30,154 nucleotides of DNA from NCBI GenBank assembly GCA_964392665.1, contig CAYMQB010000038.1:1-30154 (forward strand). Direction: 5' to 3'. The notes beneath the pieces are model-generated. The model was not told where the DNA came from. It searched no databases and was given only the letters and a program-made list of their open reading frames with translations. The stretch's first letter is position 1, and each line of letters opens with the position of its first letter. The position numbers were made by a program, and so were the translations under genes. Shown here piece by piece: positions 1 through 8,046 of this stretch. Source of the stretch: CAYMQB01 sp964392665 (GTDB lineage: Bacteria > Hydrothermota > E44-bin80).

Positions 1-46
1 TGGTATTGTTTTTTAAAAAATAACAACATTTCATGACCTTTATGCC

Positions 47-82
47 CATTGCGAGCAACCAGTGGGAGCGTGGTAATCTCAC
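47..82. repeat. REP-like intergenic palindromic element (candidate)
   Basis: A GC-richer patch in AT-rich DNA starts CATTGCGAGCAACC and ends GGTAATCTC. The outer ATTGC can pair with GTAAT (one G-U) and the inner CCA with TGG. It resembles short 'cattgcgag...gcaatctca' intergenic elements that I recall from several bacterial genomes. No second copy is visible here, so family membership rests on memory. The first 176 bases hold no supported gene; an imperfect T/A palindrome lies at about 6-26. Confidence 0.35.
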
Positions 83-176
83 TACTGACTGAGAGAAAAT
101 AAGATTGCTTCTTGAGAAATTATGGAAGAGTACTCGTAATGACACTTTGTAAAACATTTTACTTAATAATTAAACA

Positions 177-404
177 ATGAGTATAAATTGTCCTTTTTAT
201 GAAGAGATAACTGTGAGATATTGTAAGGCACTTGCAAAGAGAATAATGATTCCCTCGGATTCTGAGAAGGAAAGATTCTGTATCTGTAAGAAATATAAGG
301 AATGTCCACTTTACCAAGAGTATACAAAGAACAAAATTATATACAAAAAAATAGGTGAAGATAAGAAAGGAGCTACTGATGGAAATAGATCTAAAGAAGG
401 TTGA
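177..404 (+). CDS. small cysteine-rich protein, first gene of the redox operon
   Basis: A 75-residue hydrophilic protein with five Cys at about positions 5, 16, 35, 37 and 43, in two clusters (NCPF...RYC and CICKKYKEC), plausibly binding zinc or an iron-sulfur cluster. The pattern 'CPF-E---VRYCKA---K-MIP' resembles small conserved proteins I have seen beside redox genes, but I know of no assigned function. The ATG at 177 has no clear Shine-Dalgarno. Its 3' end overlaps the start of nuoE by 26 bases in another frame, so the two are probably translationally coupled and this gene belongs to the complex operon. The last ~15 residues lie in the overlap and look unconstrained. It could be an accessory or assembly factor; this is inference. 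Confidence 0.6.
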   Translation: MSINCPFYEEITVRYCKALAKRIMIPSDSEKERFCICKKYKECPLYQEYTKNKIIYKKIGEDKKGATDGNRSKEG

Positions 405-849
405 TTATGTGTTAATGAAAAACAGAAGAGATAGGCGTGCTCTGATACCTATCCTTCAAGACATTCAGGAAGAATATAATTGGCTGCCTGAGGAAGTATT
501 TGGGATTATTTCTCGGGAAATTGGGATACCGGTAATGGATATTTACGGGGTTGCTACTTTCTATAGAACCTTCAGTTTGAAGCCAAGAGGGAAACATATT
601 GTTACTGCATGTGTTGGGACCGCCTGTCATGTGAGAGGCGGTCAGAGAATTGTAGAGACACTTTCAAGTGAACTGAGAATTGAACCTGGTGAAACAACCG
701 AAGATATGAAATTTTCCCTTGATACAGTCAATTGTCTTGGTTGCTGTGCAATTGGACCCATCGTGGTAATAGACGGAGAATATTATGGGGGTATGACATC
801 GCAAAAGACACTTGCATTACTCAAAAGGATAGAAATGGGGGAGAAGTGA
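379..849 (+). CDS. nuoE: NuoE/HydC-type NADH dehydrogenase 24-kDa subunit, [2Fe-2S] thioredoxin-like
   Basis: Electron-transfer subunit of NADH-oxidising flavoprotein complexes (complex I, bifurcating hydrogenases, Stn-type transhydrogenases). The protein has 156 residues, normal for the family. The N-terminal helical part (ILQDIQEEYNWLPEE) is typical, and the [2Fe-2S] ligands are all present: Cys78-x4-Cys83 and Cys119-x3-Cys123. I chose ATG 379 because AGGAG at 368-372 sits six bases upstream; an in-frame GTG at 355 is possible but lacks such a site. Its TGA overlaps the GTG of the next gene (GTGA, 846-849), indicating coupled translation with the NuoF-GltD fusion. The missing membrane subunits of complex I argue for a soluble complex. 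Confidence 0.93.
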   Translation: MEIDLKKVDYVLMKNRRDRRALIPILQDIQEEYNWLPEEVFGIISREIGIPVMDIYGVATFYRTFSLKPRGKHIVTACVGTACHVRGGQRIVETLSSELRIEPGETTEDMKFSLDTVNCLGCCAIGPIVVIDGEYYGGMTSQKTLALLKRIEMGEK

Positions 850-3800
850 AAAGAATAAAAACCTCTGAGGATTTACAGAAATTACATAAACACTTGGTGA
901 AAAATAAAGAGGAAAAATTTATTTCCGTATCTTCAGGTACCTGCGGTCAGGCAAGGGGTTCACAGAAGATTATTGATGCATTCGAGAAGGAGGCACAGGG
1001 GAAAATTGAAATAAAGGTTACCGGTTGTCACGGGTTTTGTGAAGCTGAACCTAACATAATTATTTATCCACAAGGTATTTTTTATCAACATCTAAAACCT
1101 GAAGATGTTGAAAACATCGTTGAGGATACAATAATATTGGGGAGAGTAATAGACAAGCACCTTTACAAAGACCCAGAATCGGGTAAACCTTATACCTATC
1201 AGGAAGATATACCATTCTATAAAGTACAGAAAAGAAATCTTTTGGGCAACAATCCTTTTATTGACCCTACAATTATTGATGATTATCTTGCAATGTATGG
1301 TTATCTATCACTCGATAAGGCGTTGAAATTAGAACCGGATGAAGTAATAGAAAATATTAAAAATGCAGGTTTACGTGGAAGAGGTGGTGCAGGTTTTCCA
1401 ACAGGTAAAAAATGGGAGATGGCAAGACAACAGAAGGCGGATGTGAAGTATGTAATATGTAACGCAGACGAAGGTGATCCGGGTGCATATATGGATAGGA
1501 GTTTGCTCGAGGGTAATCCACACTCTATTATAGAGGGTATGATAATTGGTGCTTATGCGATTGGAGCAAAAGAGGGTTGGATGTATGTGAGGAACGAGTA
1601 TCCCCTTGCAGTTAAAAACATCTCCATTGCAATTGAACAAGCAAGGGAGCTCGGGTTTCTGGGTGAAAATATACTTGGTTCAGGATTCAATTTTGATTTG
1701 AAAATTGCGCGTGGTTCGGGTGCATTTGTCTGCGGTGAGGAAACTGCTCTTATTCAATCTATCGAAGGTAAGAGGGGTTCACCAAAACAGAGACCACCTT
1801 ATCCTGTTGAAAAAGGATTGTTTGGTAAACCAACAAATATAAATAATGTTGAAACCTGGGCAAATATCCCGAAAATAATTGATAAAGGAGCAGGATGGTT
1901 CTCAAAAATTGGAACTAAAACCAGCAAGGGAACTAAGATATTCTCGCTTGTTGGTAAGGTTAAGAATACAGGATTAGTTGAAGTCCCCATGGGTATGACC
2001 TTAGGTGAGGTAATCTTTGATATAGGTGGTGGTATTCCTGATGAAAAGGAGTTCAAAGCAGTTCAAACAGGTGGTCCATCTGGAGGTTGTATCCCCAAAA
2101 AACTTATGGATTTACCGGTAGATTATGAATCGCTTACTCAGGCAGGCTCCATAATGGGTTCTGGCGGTATGATAGTAATGGATGAGAACACATGTATGGT
2201 TGATATTGCCAGATATTTTCTGAATTTCCTTCAGGATGAGTCCTGTGGAAAGTGTCTCTCCTGCCGAAAGGGCATTCAGAAAATGCTTGAGATAGTCACA
2301 GATATTACGAATGGGAAAGGCAAGGAAGAGGACCTCAAAACCCTGGAGGACCTTGCTTATGTGGTAAAAGATGTTTCTATGTGTGGACTTGGTCAAACTG
2401 CTCCCAATCCTGTTTTAGGTACACTTCGCTATTTTAGGAATGAGTATTTAGACCATATTAAGAAAAAAAGATGCGTAGCAGGTGTATGTAAGGAAATTGT
2501 TTCTTCTCCATGTCAACATACTTGTCCCATCGACACAGAAGCTTCGGTTTATATATCACTGATAGTTAAAGGAAGGTATGAAGAAGCCCTTGGAGTAATT
2601 AAGAAGGACAATCCATTTGCATCAGTGCTCTCTCGTGTCTGTAATCATCTCTGTGAAACAAGGTGCCGAGCAGGTGAGGGCGGTGAACCTATTGCTATTC
2701 GAAACCTGAAAAGATTCGTTACTGATTATGGATTAAAGAAAGGCATTATGCTTAAGGCAGAGTCTGGAAAGAAGAAAAGAAAAGAGAAAGTGGCAATAAT
2801 TGGTTCAGGACCTTCAGGACTTACCTGTGGTTTTTATCTTGCTCAGAAAGGATATGGAATTACAGTTTTTGAAAAACTGGACGTGGTGGGTGGTATGCTT
2901 TCAGTTGCAATTCCCGCATACAGACTTCCAAGGGATATACTGAATGCAGATATAGAGTATATAAAAAGTGCAGGAGTTGATATCCATACAAATAGTGCGC
3001 TTGGTAAGGACTTTTCTTTAGATGACTTGTTTAATGAAGGATACAAAGCAGTATTTGTTGCTACAGGTGCACATAAGTCATTAAAACTGAATATACCCGG
3101 GGAGGATTCTCGTGGCATATTATCCAGTATGCATGTCCTTAGTTCTATTAATCTCGGGAAGGGAGTAGAGATTGGTAAGAGAGTAGGCGTAATTGGCGGG
3201 GGAAACTCTGCAGTGGATGCGGCACGTGCAGTTTTACGTATAGGGCAAACAGAAAAAGTGACTATTTTCTATAGAAGAACAATTGCGGAGATGCCCGCTT
3301 TTAAAGAAGAAGTTCAAACTGCGCTTGACGAAGGAATTGTAATTGAATTTTTAACTTCACCAAAGCGAATTATTTCTGAGGGTGGAAGATTAAAAGCCTG
3401 TGAGTTTTTAAGAATGAGATTAGGAGAAGTGGATGAATCAGGCAGAAGAAAACCGTTAACTGTTGACGGTTCAGAATTTACCGCAGAACTTGACACCCTT
3501 ATCATTGCTATTAGTGAACAGGCAGATACATCATTTGTGGATGAAAAATCTCAACTTAAACTATCTCGATGGGGGACAATTGTTGTAGATGAGGAAACAC
3601 TTGTTACGAACCGAAAAGGAGTATTTGCAGGAGGAGATGTTGTCACCGGACCCAATACGGTTGTAGATGCTGTGGCTGCGGGAAAGATTGTTGCTGAATC
3701 TATTGAGCAATTTCTAACCGGAAAAGAGATAAAAAGAGAGTATAATGTAACAAGACCTTCGGTGTATATCGAACCAGTCGAGCTTACGGAAGAAGAGGCT

Positions 3801-4001
3801 GCTGAGACAAAACGACCAATAATGCCATCACTCTCTCTTCAGGATAGGAAATCGAATTTTAAGGAGGTTGAAGGGGGATTCAATGAGGAAATGGCAGTAA
3901 ACGAAGCACGTCGTTGTCTTAGATGCGACCTCGAGACAAAAGATGGTCAGAAATTTTTAGAAAAATTAAAACAAACCTCAGTAGTCGGACAGGAGGTATA
4001 G
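846..4001 (+). CDS. NuoF-GltD fusion: NADH-binding flavoprotein joined to a GltD/NfnB-type NAD(P)H oxidoreductase
   Basis: A 1051-residue two-enzyme fusion. Residues ~20-100 are a thioredoxin-like domain with only Cys33, Cys61 and Cys65, one short of a [2Fe-2S] set. Residues ~125-540 are NuoF/HydB: the FMN/NADH loop GRGGAGFPTGKKW near 177, CNADEGDPG, GEETALIQSIEG, an SLBB region, and the [4Fe-4S] motif ESCGKCLSCRKG near 465 with MCGLGQ near 512. Residues ~545-1040 are GltD/NfnB: N-terminal Cys clusters (CQHTCPID, CNHLCETRC), an FAD site VAIIGSGPSGLTCG near 649, an NAD(P)H site VGVIGGGNSAVDAA near 780, and GGDVVTGPN near 930. The start is taken as GTG 846, overlapping the nuoE stop, after GGGGGAGAAG. 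The fusion implies electron exchange between NADH and NADPH/ferredoxin, as in Stn-type transhydrogenases (inference). The next gene starts immediately at 4002. Confidence 0.9.
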   Translation: MKRIKTSEDLQKLHKHLVKNKEEKFISVSSGTCGQARGSQKIIDAFEKEAQGKIEIKVTGCHGFCEAEPNIIIYPQGIFYQHLKPEDVENIVEDTIILGRVIDKHLYKDPESGKPYTYQEDIPFYKVQKRNLLGNNPFIDPTIIDDYLAMYGYLSLDKALKLEPDEVIENIKNAGLRGRGGAGFPTGKKWEMARQQKADVKYVICNADEGDPGAYMDRSLLEGNPHSIIEGMIIGAYAIGAKEGWMYVRNEYPLAVKNISIAIEQARELGFLGENILGSGFNFDLKIARGSGAFVCGEETALIQSIEGKRGSPKQRPPYPVEKGLFGKPTNINNVETWANIPKIIDKGAGWFSKIGTKTSKGTKIFSLVGKVKNTGLVEVPMGMTLGEVIFDIGGGIPDEKEFKAVQTGGPSGGCIPKKLMDLPVDYESLTQAGSIMGSGGMIVMDENTCMVDIARYFLNFLQDESCGKCLSCRKGIQKMLEIVTDITNGKGKEEDLKTLEDLAYVVKDVSMCGLGQTAPNPVLGTLRYFRNEYLDHIKKKRCVAGVCKEIVSSPCQHTCPIDTEASVYISLIVKGRYEEALGVIKKDNPFASVLSRVCNHLCETRCRAGEGGEPIAIRNLKRFVTDYGLKKGIMLKAESGKKKRKEKVAIIGSGPSGLTCGFYLAQKGYGITVFEKLDVVGGMLSVAIPAYRLPRDILNADIEYIKSAGVDIHTNSALGKDFSLDDLFNEGYKAVFVATGAHKSLKLNIPGEDSRGILSSMHVLSSINLGKGVEIGKRVGVIGGGNSAVDAARAVLRIGQTEKVTIFYRRTIAEMPAFKEEVQTALDEGIVIEFLTSPKRIISEGGRLKACEFLRMRLGEVDESGRRKPLTVDGSEFTAELDTLIIAISEQADTSFVDEKSQLKLSRWGTIVVDEETLVTNRKGVFAGGDVVTGPNTVVDAVAAGKIVAESIEQFLTGKEIKREYNVTRPSVYIEPVELTEEEAAETKRPIMPSLSLQDRKSNFKEVEGGFNEEMAVNEARRCLRCDLETKDGQKFLEKLKQTSVVGQEV

Positions 4002-4724
4002 ATGCCCAACATAACTATTGATGGAATTGAATTCGAAGCAGAAGAAGGATGGACAGTTCTCGAAGTAGCAAGGTTTTTAGGACTTGAAATTCCCACATTT
4101 TGCTATAATGATGGGTTGAGTCCCTGGGGTGGGTGTAGACTCTGTGTTGTGGAGATTGGTGAAGGAGAAAATACTAAACTTGTTTCTTCCTGCACTTATC
4201 CTGTTCAGGAAGGTCTTAAGATAAGGACAGCTTCAAAAAAGGTTGTTAATGCGAGAAAGGTGCTTATCGAACTCCTCCTTGCAAGTTGTCCTTTGTCAAA
4301 AACAATTCAGGACCTAGCAGCAAAGCTTGGTGTTACAAGAACACGATTTAAACCAGACTGGGAGGACTGTGTTTACTGTGGACTTTGTGTGAGGATATGC
4401 GATGAGCAAATGGGTGCAAAGGCAATAGGTTTTGCTGATCGTGGCGGTAAGTTAAAAATCACTACTCCGTTCGATGTAAAATCTGATGTCTGCCGCACGT
4501 GCGGTGCCTGTATGTATATCTGTCCAGCCTGCCAGCTTCGCTGTCAGGGTCCAGAACCCCCTGGTGTGGTTTGCGGAGGTTGCTACAACTCTCTTCAGCC
4601 AACCTGCACAGATTACTATGATGATTATATGTGTTACGAGGGCTTGAAGGGAGAATGCGGAACCTGTATAAGAGAAGCGCCAGAGGATAAGAGCCAACAG
4701 CAAACAGAAAGGAAAAAGAAATGA
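4002..4724 (+). CDS. NuoG/HydA N-terminal-like iron-sulfur protein (no H-cluster, no catalytic domain)
   Basis: A 240-residue electron-wire protein. Residues 1-80 are a plant-type [2Fe-2S] ferredoxin domain (TFCYNDGLSPWGGCRLC then SSCTYP). The His-Cys [4Fe-4S] segment normally next in NuoG/HydA is replaced by ASCPLSKTIQDLA, so that cluster is probably absent. Two 4Cys clusters follow: CVYCGLCVRIC near 125 and CRTCGACMYICPAC near 165. The tail adds about eight more Cys (LRCQG, VVCGGC, PTC, YMC, GECGTC) and ends in a charged KK-rich stretch. There is no [FeFe] H-cluster or molybdopterin domain, so it is a transfer subunit, not a hydrogenase or complex I catalytic arm. The start ATG directly follows the previous stop, with AGGAGG just upstream; the end overlaps the next small ORF (ATGA). 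Confidence 0.85.
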   Translation: MPNITIDGIEFEAEEGWTVLEVARFLGLEIPTFCYNDGLSPWGGCRLCVVEIGEGENTKLVSSCTYPVQEGLKIRTASKKVVNARKVLIELLLASCPLSKTIQDLAAKLGVTRTRFKPDWEDCVYCGLCVRICDEQMGAKAIGFADRGGKLKITTPFDVKSDVCRTCGACMYICPACQLRCQGPEPPGVVCGGCYNSLQPTCTDYYDDYMCYEGLKGECGTCIREAPEDKSQQQTERKKK

Positions 4725-4816
4725 GAGACATTAAAAAATACGCATATTTAGAAAGTAGTTATGAAGAAATAAAGAAGATGCTTAGTGGATTATATAAAAA
4801 GCTTAAGCACGGATAA
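4721..4816 (+). CDS. 31-residue basic small ORF in the redox operon
   Basis: A short ORF starting in an ATGA overlap with the preceding stop, preceded by AAAGGAAAAAG. The product begins MRDIKKYAYLESSYEEIKKM and ends in a Lys-rich helix-like segment. It has no Cys and no membrane segment. Stop-start overlap and same-strand placement between two subunits of the complex suggest it is translated, perhaps as a small subunit. I do not recognise a family. It could be a chance ORF. Confidence 0.4.
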   Translation: MRDIKKYAYLESSYEEIKKMLSGLYKKLKHG

Positions 4817-4825
4817 TTTTTATAA

Positions 4826-4853
4826 CTGTAAGCTGTCAGCTGTAAACTGTAAG
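4826..4853. repeat. heptad tandem repeat, CTGTNAR unit, four copies
   Basis: Four consecutive 7-base units built on CTGTAAG (variants CTGTCAG and CTGTAAA) fill most of the gap between the small ORF and the FMN glutamate synthase-like gene. The array ends just before that gene's Shine-Dalgarno. A second heptad array with a GTCT core lies at 7938-7972. Confidence 0.6.
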
Positions 4854-4874
4854 CTTTTCAAAGAAGGAGGATAA

Positions 4875-6455
4875 ATGTCATATTCAAAACCCAATGCTTC
4901 AGCAGCAACATTAACAAAGAATAGGACAGAGGATTCGATTGTTCCTATCAGTGGAATGTGTGCTACCTGTGTTGATGGCTGTATTGGGATGTGTGAAATA
5001 GGGAAATCTGCTTATCGTGGGCACGAAGTTATATACCCACAACCCTTTGGAATCATAACCACCGCATCAGAAAAGAACTATCCTGTTGACCTTTCTCACT
5101 TTACCATTCTTGGCGGTATCATTGGTGCTCAGGGGATTGAAGCTGATTCCGACAAAGCAATATTCCCGAATGTGAATCTTGAAAGAACACTCTGCCCTAA
5201 TGCTCCGATGAAGGTGAAACTGCCTTTTGTTATTCCAGGTTTGGGTTCTACGAAAATCGCAAAGATAAACTGGGAAGGACTGGCGATAGGTGCTGCTCTT
5301 AGCGGGTTTCCTTTAACAATCGGTGAAAATGTTGGGGCAATGGATCCCGGCTCAAAGTTTAAAGATGGTAAAATCGTTAAAGCACCAGACCTTGAGTGGC
5401 GTCTTAAACTTTATAAGGATTGGCAGCAAGATGGTTACGGGGATATTATAGTTCAGGCAAACGTCGAAGATACAAGGCTGGGTGTTCAGGAATACGCAAT
5501 TAGGAATCTTGGGGTGGAAACAGTCGAACTCAAGTGGGGGCAAGGAGCCAAAGACATCGGCGGAGAGGTTAAGTTTAAAGACCTTGAAAAAGCACAACTA
5601 CTCTACAAAAGGGGATACGTGGTTTTGCCTGATCCAACCGATGCTAATGTCATCAAAGCATTCAAGCGAGGTGCTTTCAAGGAATTCGAACGTCACTCCC
5701 GTATTGGGATGGCAGATGAAGCGGATTTCTTGAAGAGAGTAGAAGAACTCAGGAAGGCTGGAGCAAAGCGCGTATTTCTTAAGACTGGAGCTTATAGACC
5801 ACAGGATCTTGCAAGGGCACTAAAGTGGTCTTCAAAGGCTAAGATAGATATGCTTACTGTTGATGGGGCAGGAGGTGGAACCGGAATGAGCCCATGGAGA
5901 ATGATGAACGAATGGGGAGTACCCGGTATAGAACTTTGGTCTCTGCTCCGTCAGTATGCAGAAAAACTTGAGAAGAAGGGTGAATATCTACCTGATTTGG
6001 TGCTTGCCGGCGGATACACGCTTGAAGACCACATATTCAAAGGCTTAGCATTGGGAGCACCCTATGTAAAACTCATAGGAATGGCACGTTCTTTCCTTGC
6101 TGCCGCTATGGTAGGAAAGACCATTGGAAAAAGAATCGATGAAGGGCAGGTCCCCGTCTATATTGAACGTTTCGGCAATACTAAGGAAGATATTTTTATA
6201 ACTGCATCTGACCTGAAGAAGAAATTCGGTAAAAAATTCGAGGAAATACCAACAGGTGCATTGGGAGTCTATACATATGCTCATAGACTTGCACAGGGGT
6301 TGCGGCAATTCATGACAGGAGCAAGAAAATTCAATCTTGATCTCATCAATCGTAATGACATAGCTGCCCTTACACATGAAGCCGCCGATATCAGCGGAAT
6401 CGAATACATTATGGATGTTGATAAGGAAGAGTCAGAGAAAGTACTTAATTCCTAA
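4875..6455 (+). CDS. FMN-binding glutamate synthase-family protein (GltB central domain, no amidotransferase)
   Basis: A 526-residue TIM-barrel protein of the glutamate synthase FMN domain family. It lacks the N-terminal glutamine amidotransferase of full GltB and the C-terminal beta-helix. Visible features: an N-terminal Cys motif GMCATCVDGCIGMCEIG (Cys 28, 31, 35, 39) that could hold an iron-sulfur cluster, YPQPFG, the FMN/substrate loop DGAGGGTGMSPW, and LAGGYTLEDHIFKGLALGA in the second half. I see no GltB-type 3Fe-4S Cys triplet near the end. The start is supported by AAGGAGG a few bases upstream. With the GltD half of the upstream fusion it could form an ammonia-dependent glutamate synthase; alternatively it is a flavin subunit of unknown substrate. 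It is the last gene of the operon, followed by a terminator. Confidence 0.85.
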   Translation: MSYSKPNASAATLTKNRTEDSIVPISGMCATCVDGCIGMCEIGKSAYRGHEVIYPQPFGIITTASEKNYPVDLSHFTILGGIIGAQGIEADSDKAIFPNVNLERTLCPNAPMKVKLPFVIPGLGSTKIAKINWEGLAIGAALSGFPLTIGENVGAMDPGSKFKDGKIVKAPDLEWRLKLYKDWQQDGYGDIIVQANVEDTRLGVQEYAIRNLGVETVELKWGQGAKDIGGEVKFKDLEKAQLLYKRGYVVLPDPTDANVIKAFKRGAFKEFERHSRIGMADEADFLKRVEELRKAGAKRVFLKTGAYRPQDLARALKWSSKAKIDMLTVDGAGGGTGMSPWRMMNEWGVPGIELWSLLRQYAEKLEKKGEYLPDLVLAGGYTLEDHIFKGLALGAPYVKLIGMARSFLAAAMVGKTIGKRIDEGQVPVYIERFGNTKEDIFITASDLKKKFGKKFEEIPTGALGVYTYAHRLAQGLRQFMTGARKFNLDLINRNDIAALTHEAADISGIEYIMDVDKEESEKVLNS

Positions 6456-6493
6456 ATCGAAAATCTCAGGCAAAAAGCTGCGAATGAAATGCA

Positions 6494-6526
6494 GGGGCAG
6501 GTTTTACACCTGCCCTGTCATTTTTC
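6494..6526 (+). terminator. Rho-independent terminator of the redox operon
   Basis: GGGCAGGT (6495-6502) pairs with ACCTGCCC (6508-6515) around a 5-base loop, with an added G-U pair outside, followed by GTCATTTTTCTT. It lies about 40 bases after the FMN protein and just before the gdh promoter. Confidence 0.85.
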
Positions 6527-6555
6527 TTGACAAAGGTCAGAAAAGTTGCTAAGTT
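6527..6555 (+). promoter_or_regulatory. sigma-70-type promoter for glutamate dehydrogenase
   Basis: A perfect -35 TTGACA (6527-6532), a 17-base spacer, then TAAGTT. A better -10, TATATT at 6555-6560, would need a 22-base spacer. It lies directly after the terminator and about 45 bases before the gdh start. Confidence 0.55.
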
Positions 6556-6597
6556 ATATTTTAGTGTTCTTAAGAAATGTGGTTAAAGGAGGATTCT

Positions 6598-7854
6598 ATG
6601 GAAAGAAATTTATTTCAAATTGCTTTATTTACACTTGATTCTGTTGCGCGGAAGATGAAGCTGGATAAAGGTGTTCATACAATTCTCAGACACCCGGAGC
6701 GAGAACTGACTGTTTCAATTCCAGTGAGGATGAATGACGGTCACATAGAGGTTTTTACTGGACATAGAGTTCAACATTCAACTTTGAGAGGACCGTGCAA
6801 GGGAGGGATACGATACCATCAGGATGTGACTTTGGATGAAATTAAAGCCCTTGCAATGTTGATGACATTGAAATGTGCAGTTGTGGATATCCCCTATGGT
6901 GGAGCCAAAGGGGGAGTAAGGTGTAATCCGATGGAAATGTCAAGAGAAGAACTTATACGTCTAACCAGACGTTACACAGTTATGATTATGCCCATTATTG
7001 GCGGGAAACGGGATATTCCTGCCCCCGATGTTAATACAAACGCAGAAACAATGGGATGGATAATGGATACAGTCAGTATGTTTGAAGGGCATGCTGTTCT
7101 TGACGTTGTTACTGGAAAACCACTTGACTTGGGGGGTTCGCTGGGAAGGAATGAGGCAACGGGAAGAGGCGTGATGATTTCAGCAATGGAACTTCTAAAA
7201 AAGCTGAAGCGCAATGTATCGGATATTAGCGTAGCAATTCAGGGGTATGGAAACGTAGGTTCTGTAGCAGCATATCTTCTTGCCGAGCAAGGATGCAACG
7301 TAGTTGCAGTAAGCGATGTAACGGGTGGTCTTTACAATCCAGAAGGATTGGACTTAAAAAATATAGATGAACATTGTAAAACATCGGAGCATCACTTCCT
7401 CAAAGGTTATAAAAAGAAAGGTACCAATCCTATTTGCAATGAAGAACTGCTTCTTCTAAATATTGATTTACTTGTGCCTGCTGCATTAGAAAACCAGATT
7501 ACTAAAGATAATGCTCCTCTAATAAAGGCAAAATATATTGTTGAAGGGGCAAACGGACCTACGACAGCAGAGGCAGATAAAATTCTGGTAGAGAAGGGGA
7601 TTATCGTAGTTCCCGACATATTAGCAAACAGCGGAGGAGTTATAGTCTCTTACTTTGAGTGGGTACAGGGCATCCAGTCGTTTTTCTGGGATTTAGAACA
7701 GATTAATTTCCATCTTGAGAAAATAATGGTAAAGGCATTCGATAGTGTGTGGTCTTTAAGTCAGGAGAAAAAGGAGTCTATGAGATGCGCTTCTTTTATG
7801 ATTGCACTAAAAAGAATAGCCGATGCTATGCACTATCGTGAAATTTTCCCGTAA
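6598..7854 (+). CDS. gdhA: Glu/Leu/Phe/Val dehydrogenase family, glutamate dehydrogenase
   Basis: Interconverts glutamate with 2-oxoglutarate plus ammonia using NAD(P). The protein has 418 residues, normal for the hexameric class. Substrate region: GPCKGGIRYH, then PYGGAKGG with the catalytic Lys104. Rossmann domain: VAIQGYGNVGSVAAYLL, followed by an acidic residue in VAVSDVTGG, which would fit NAD preference (inference). Near the C-terminus are EGANGPTT and LANSGGVIVSYFEW. The start ATG 6598 has AAAGGAGG five bases upstream; an in-frame ATG at 6577 lies upstream of that site and is rejected. It has its own promoter, but its place after the glutamate synthase-like operon suggests shared nitrogen or redox metabolism. 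Confidence 0.93.
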   Translation: MERNLFQIALFTLDSVARKMKLDKGVHTILRHPERELTVSIPVRMNDGHIEVFTGHRVQHSTLRGPCKGGIRYHQDVTLDEIKALAMLMTLKCAVVDIPYGGAKGGVRCNPMEMSREELIRLTRRYTVMIMPIIGGKRDIPAPDVNTNAETMGWIMDTVSMFEGHAVLDVVTGKPLDLGGSLGRNEATGRGVMISAMELLKKLKRNVSDISVAIQGYGNVGSVAAYLLAEQGCNVVAVSDVTGGLYNPEGLDLKNIDEHCKTSEHHFLKGYKKKGTNPICNEELLLLNIDLLVPAALENQITKDNAPLIKAKYIVEGANGPTTAEADKILVEKGIIVVPDILANSGGVIVSYFEWVQGIQSFFWDLEQINFHLEKIMVKAFDSVWSLSQEKKESMRCASFMIALKRIADAMHYREIFP

Positions 7855-7937
7855 GAGTCTTAGTTTGTAAGCGATAGTGTTAAATTTCCGTTTCCCCATT
7901 TCTCCGACACGTCTATATTCCGATTTTCACTTCATCG

Positions 7938-7972
7938 GTCTGTAGTCTGCGGTCTTATGTCTGATGTCTTGT
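7938..7972. repeat. heptad tandem repeat, GTCTNNN unit, five copies
   Basis: Five consecutive 7-base units each begin GTCT (GTCTGTA, GTCTGCG, GTCTTAT, GTCTGAT, GTCTTGT). The surrounding 7855-8040 is pyrimidine-rich and non-coding, with no gene I can support and no clear terminator for gdh. Confidence 0.6.
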
Positions 7973-8046
7973 ACCTTTCCCCGTATCTCCGGTTCACTCT
8001 TCTCTCTTCACCGTTTCACGGATTCAACATATTAATCCTAAAGGAG

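Noticed and set aside
103..122. Similarity of AGATTGCTTCTTGAGAAA at the left edge to 29428-29444 at the right edge
   Set aside because: Short and AT-rich with mismatches; no extended homology on either side.
4002..4724. [FeFe] hydrogenase subunit
   Set aside because: Only the ferredoxin-like N-terminal region is present; the H-cluster motifs (TSCCP, MPCxxK) are missing.
7999..8012. Second parS half-site (CGTTTCACGG)
   Set aside because: Only one arm matches; the other half is unrelated.
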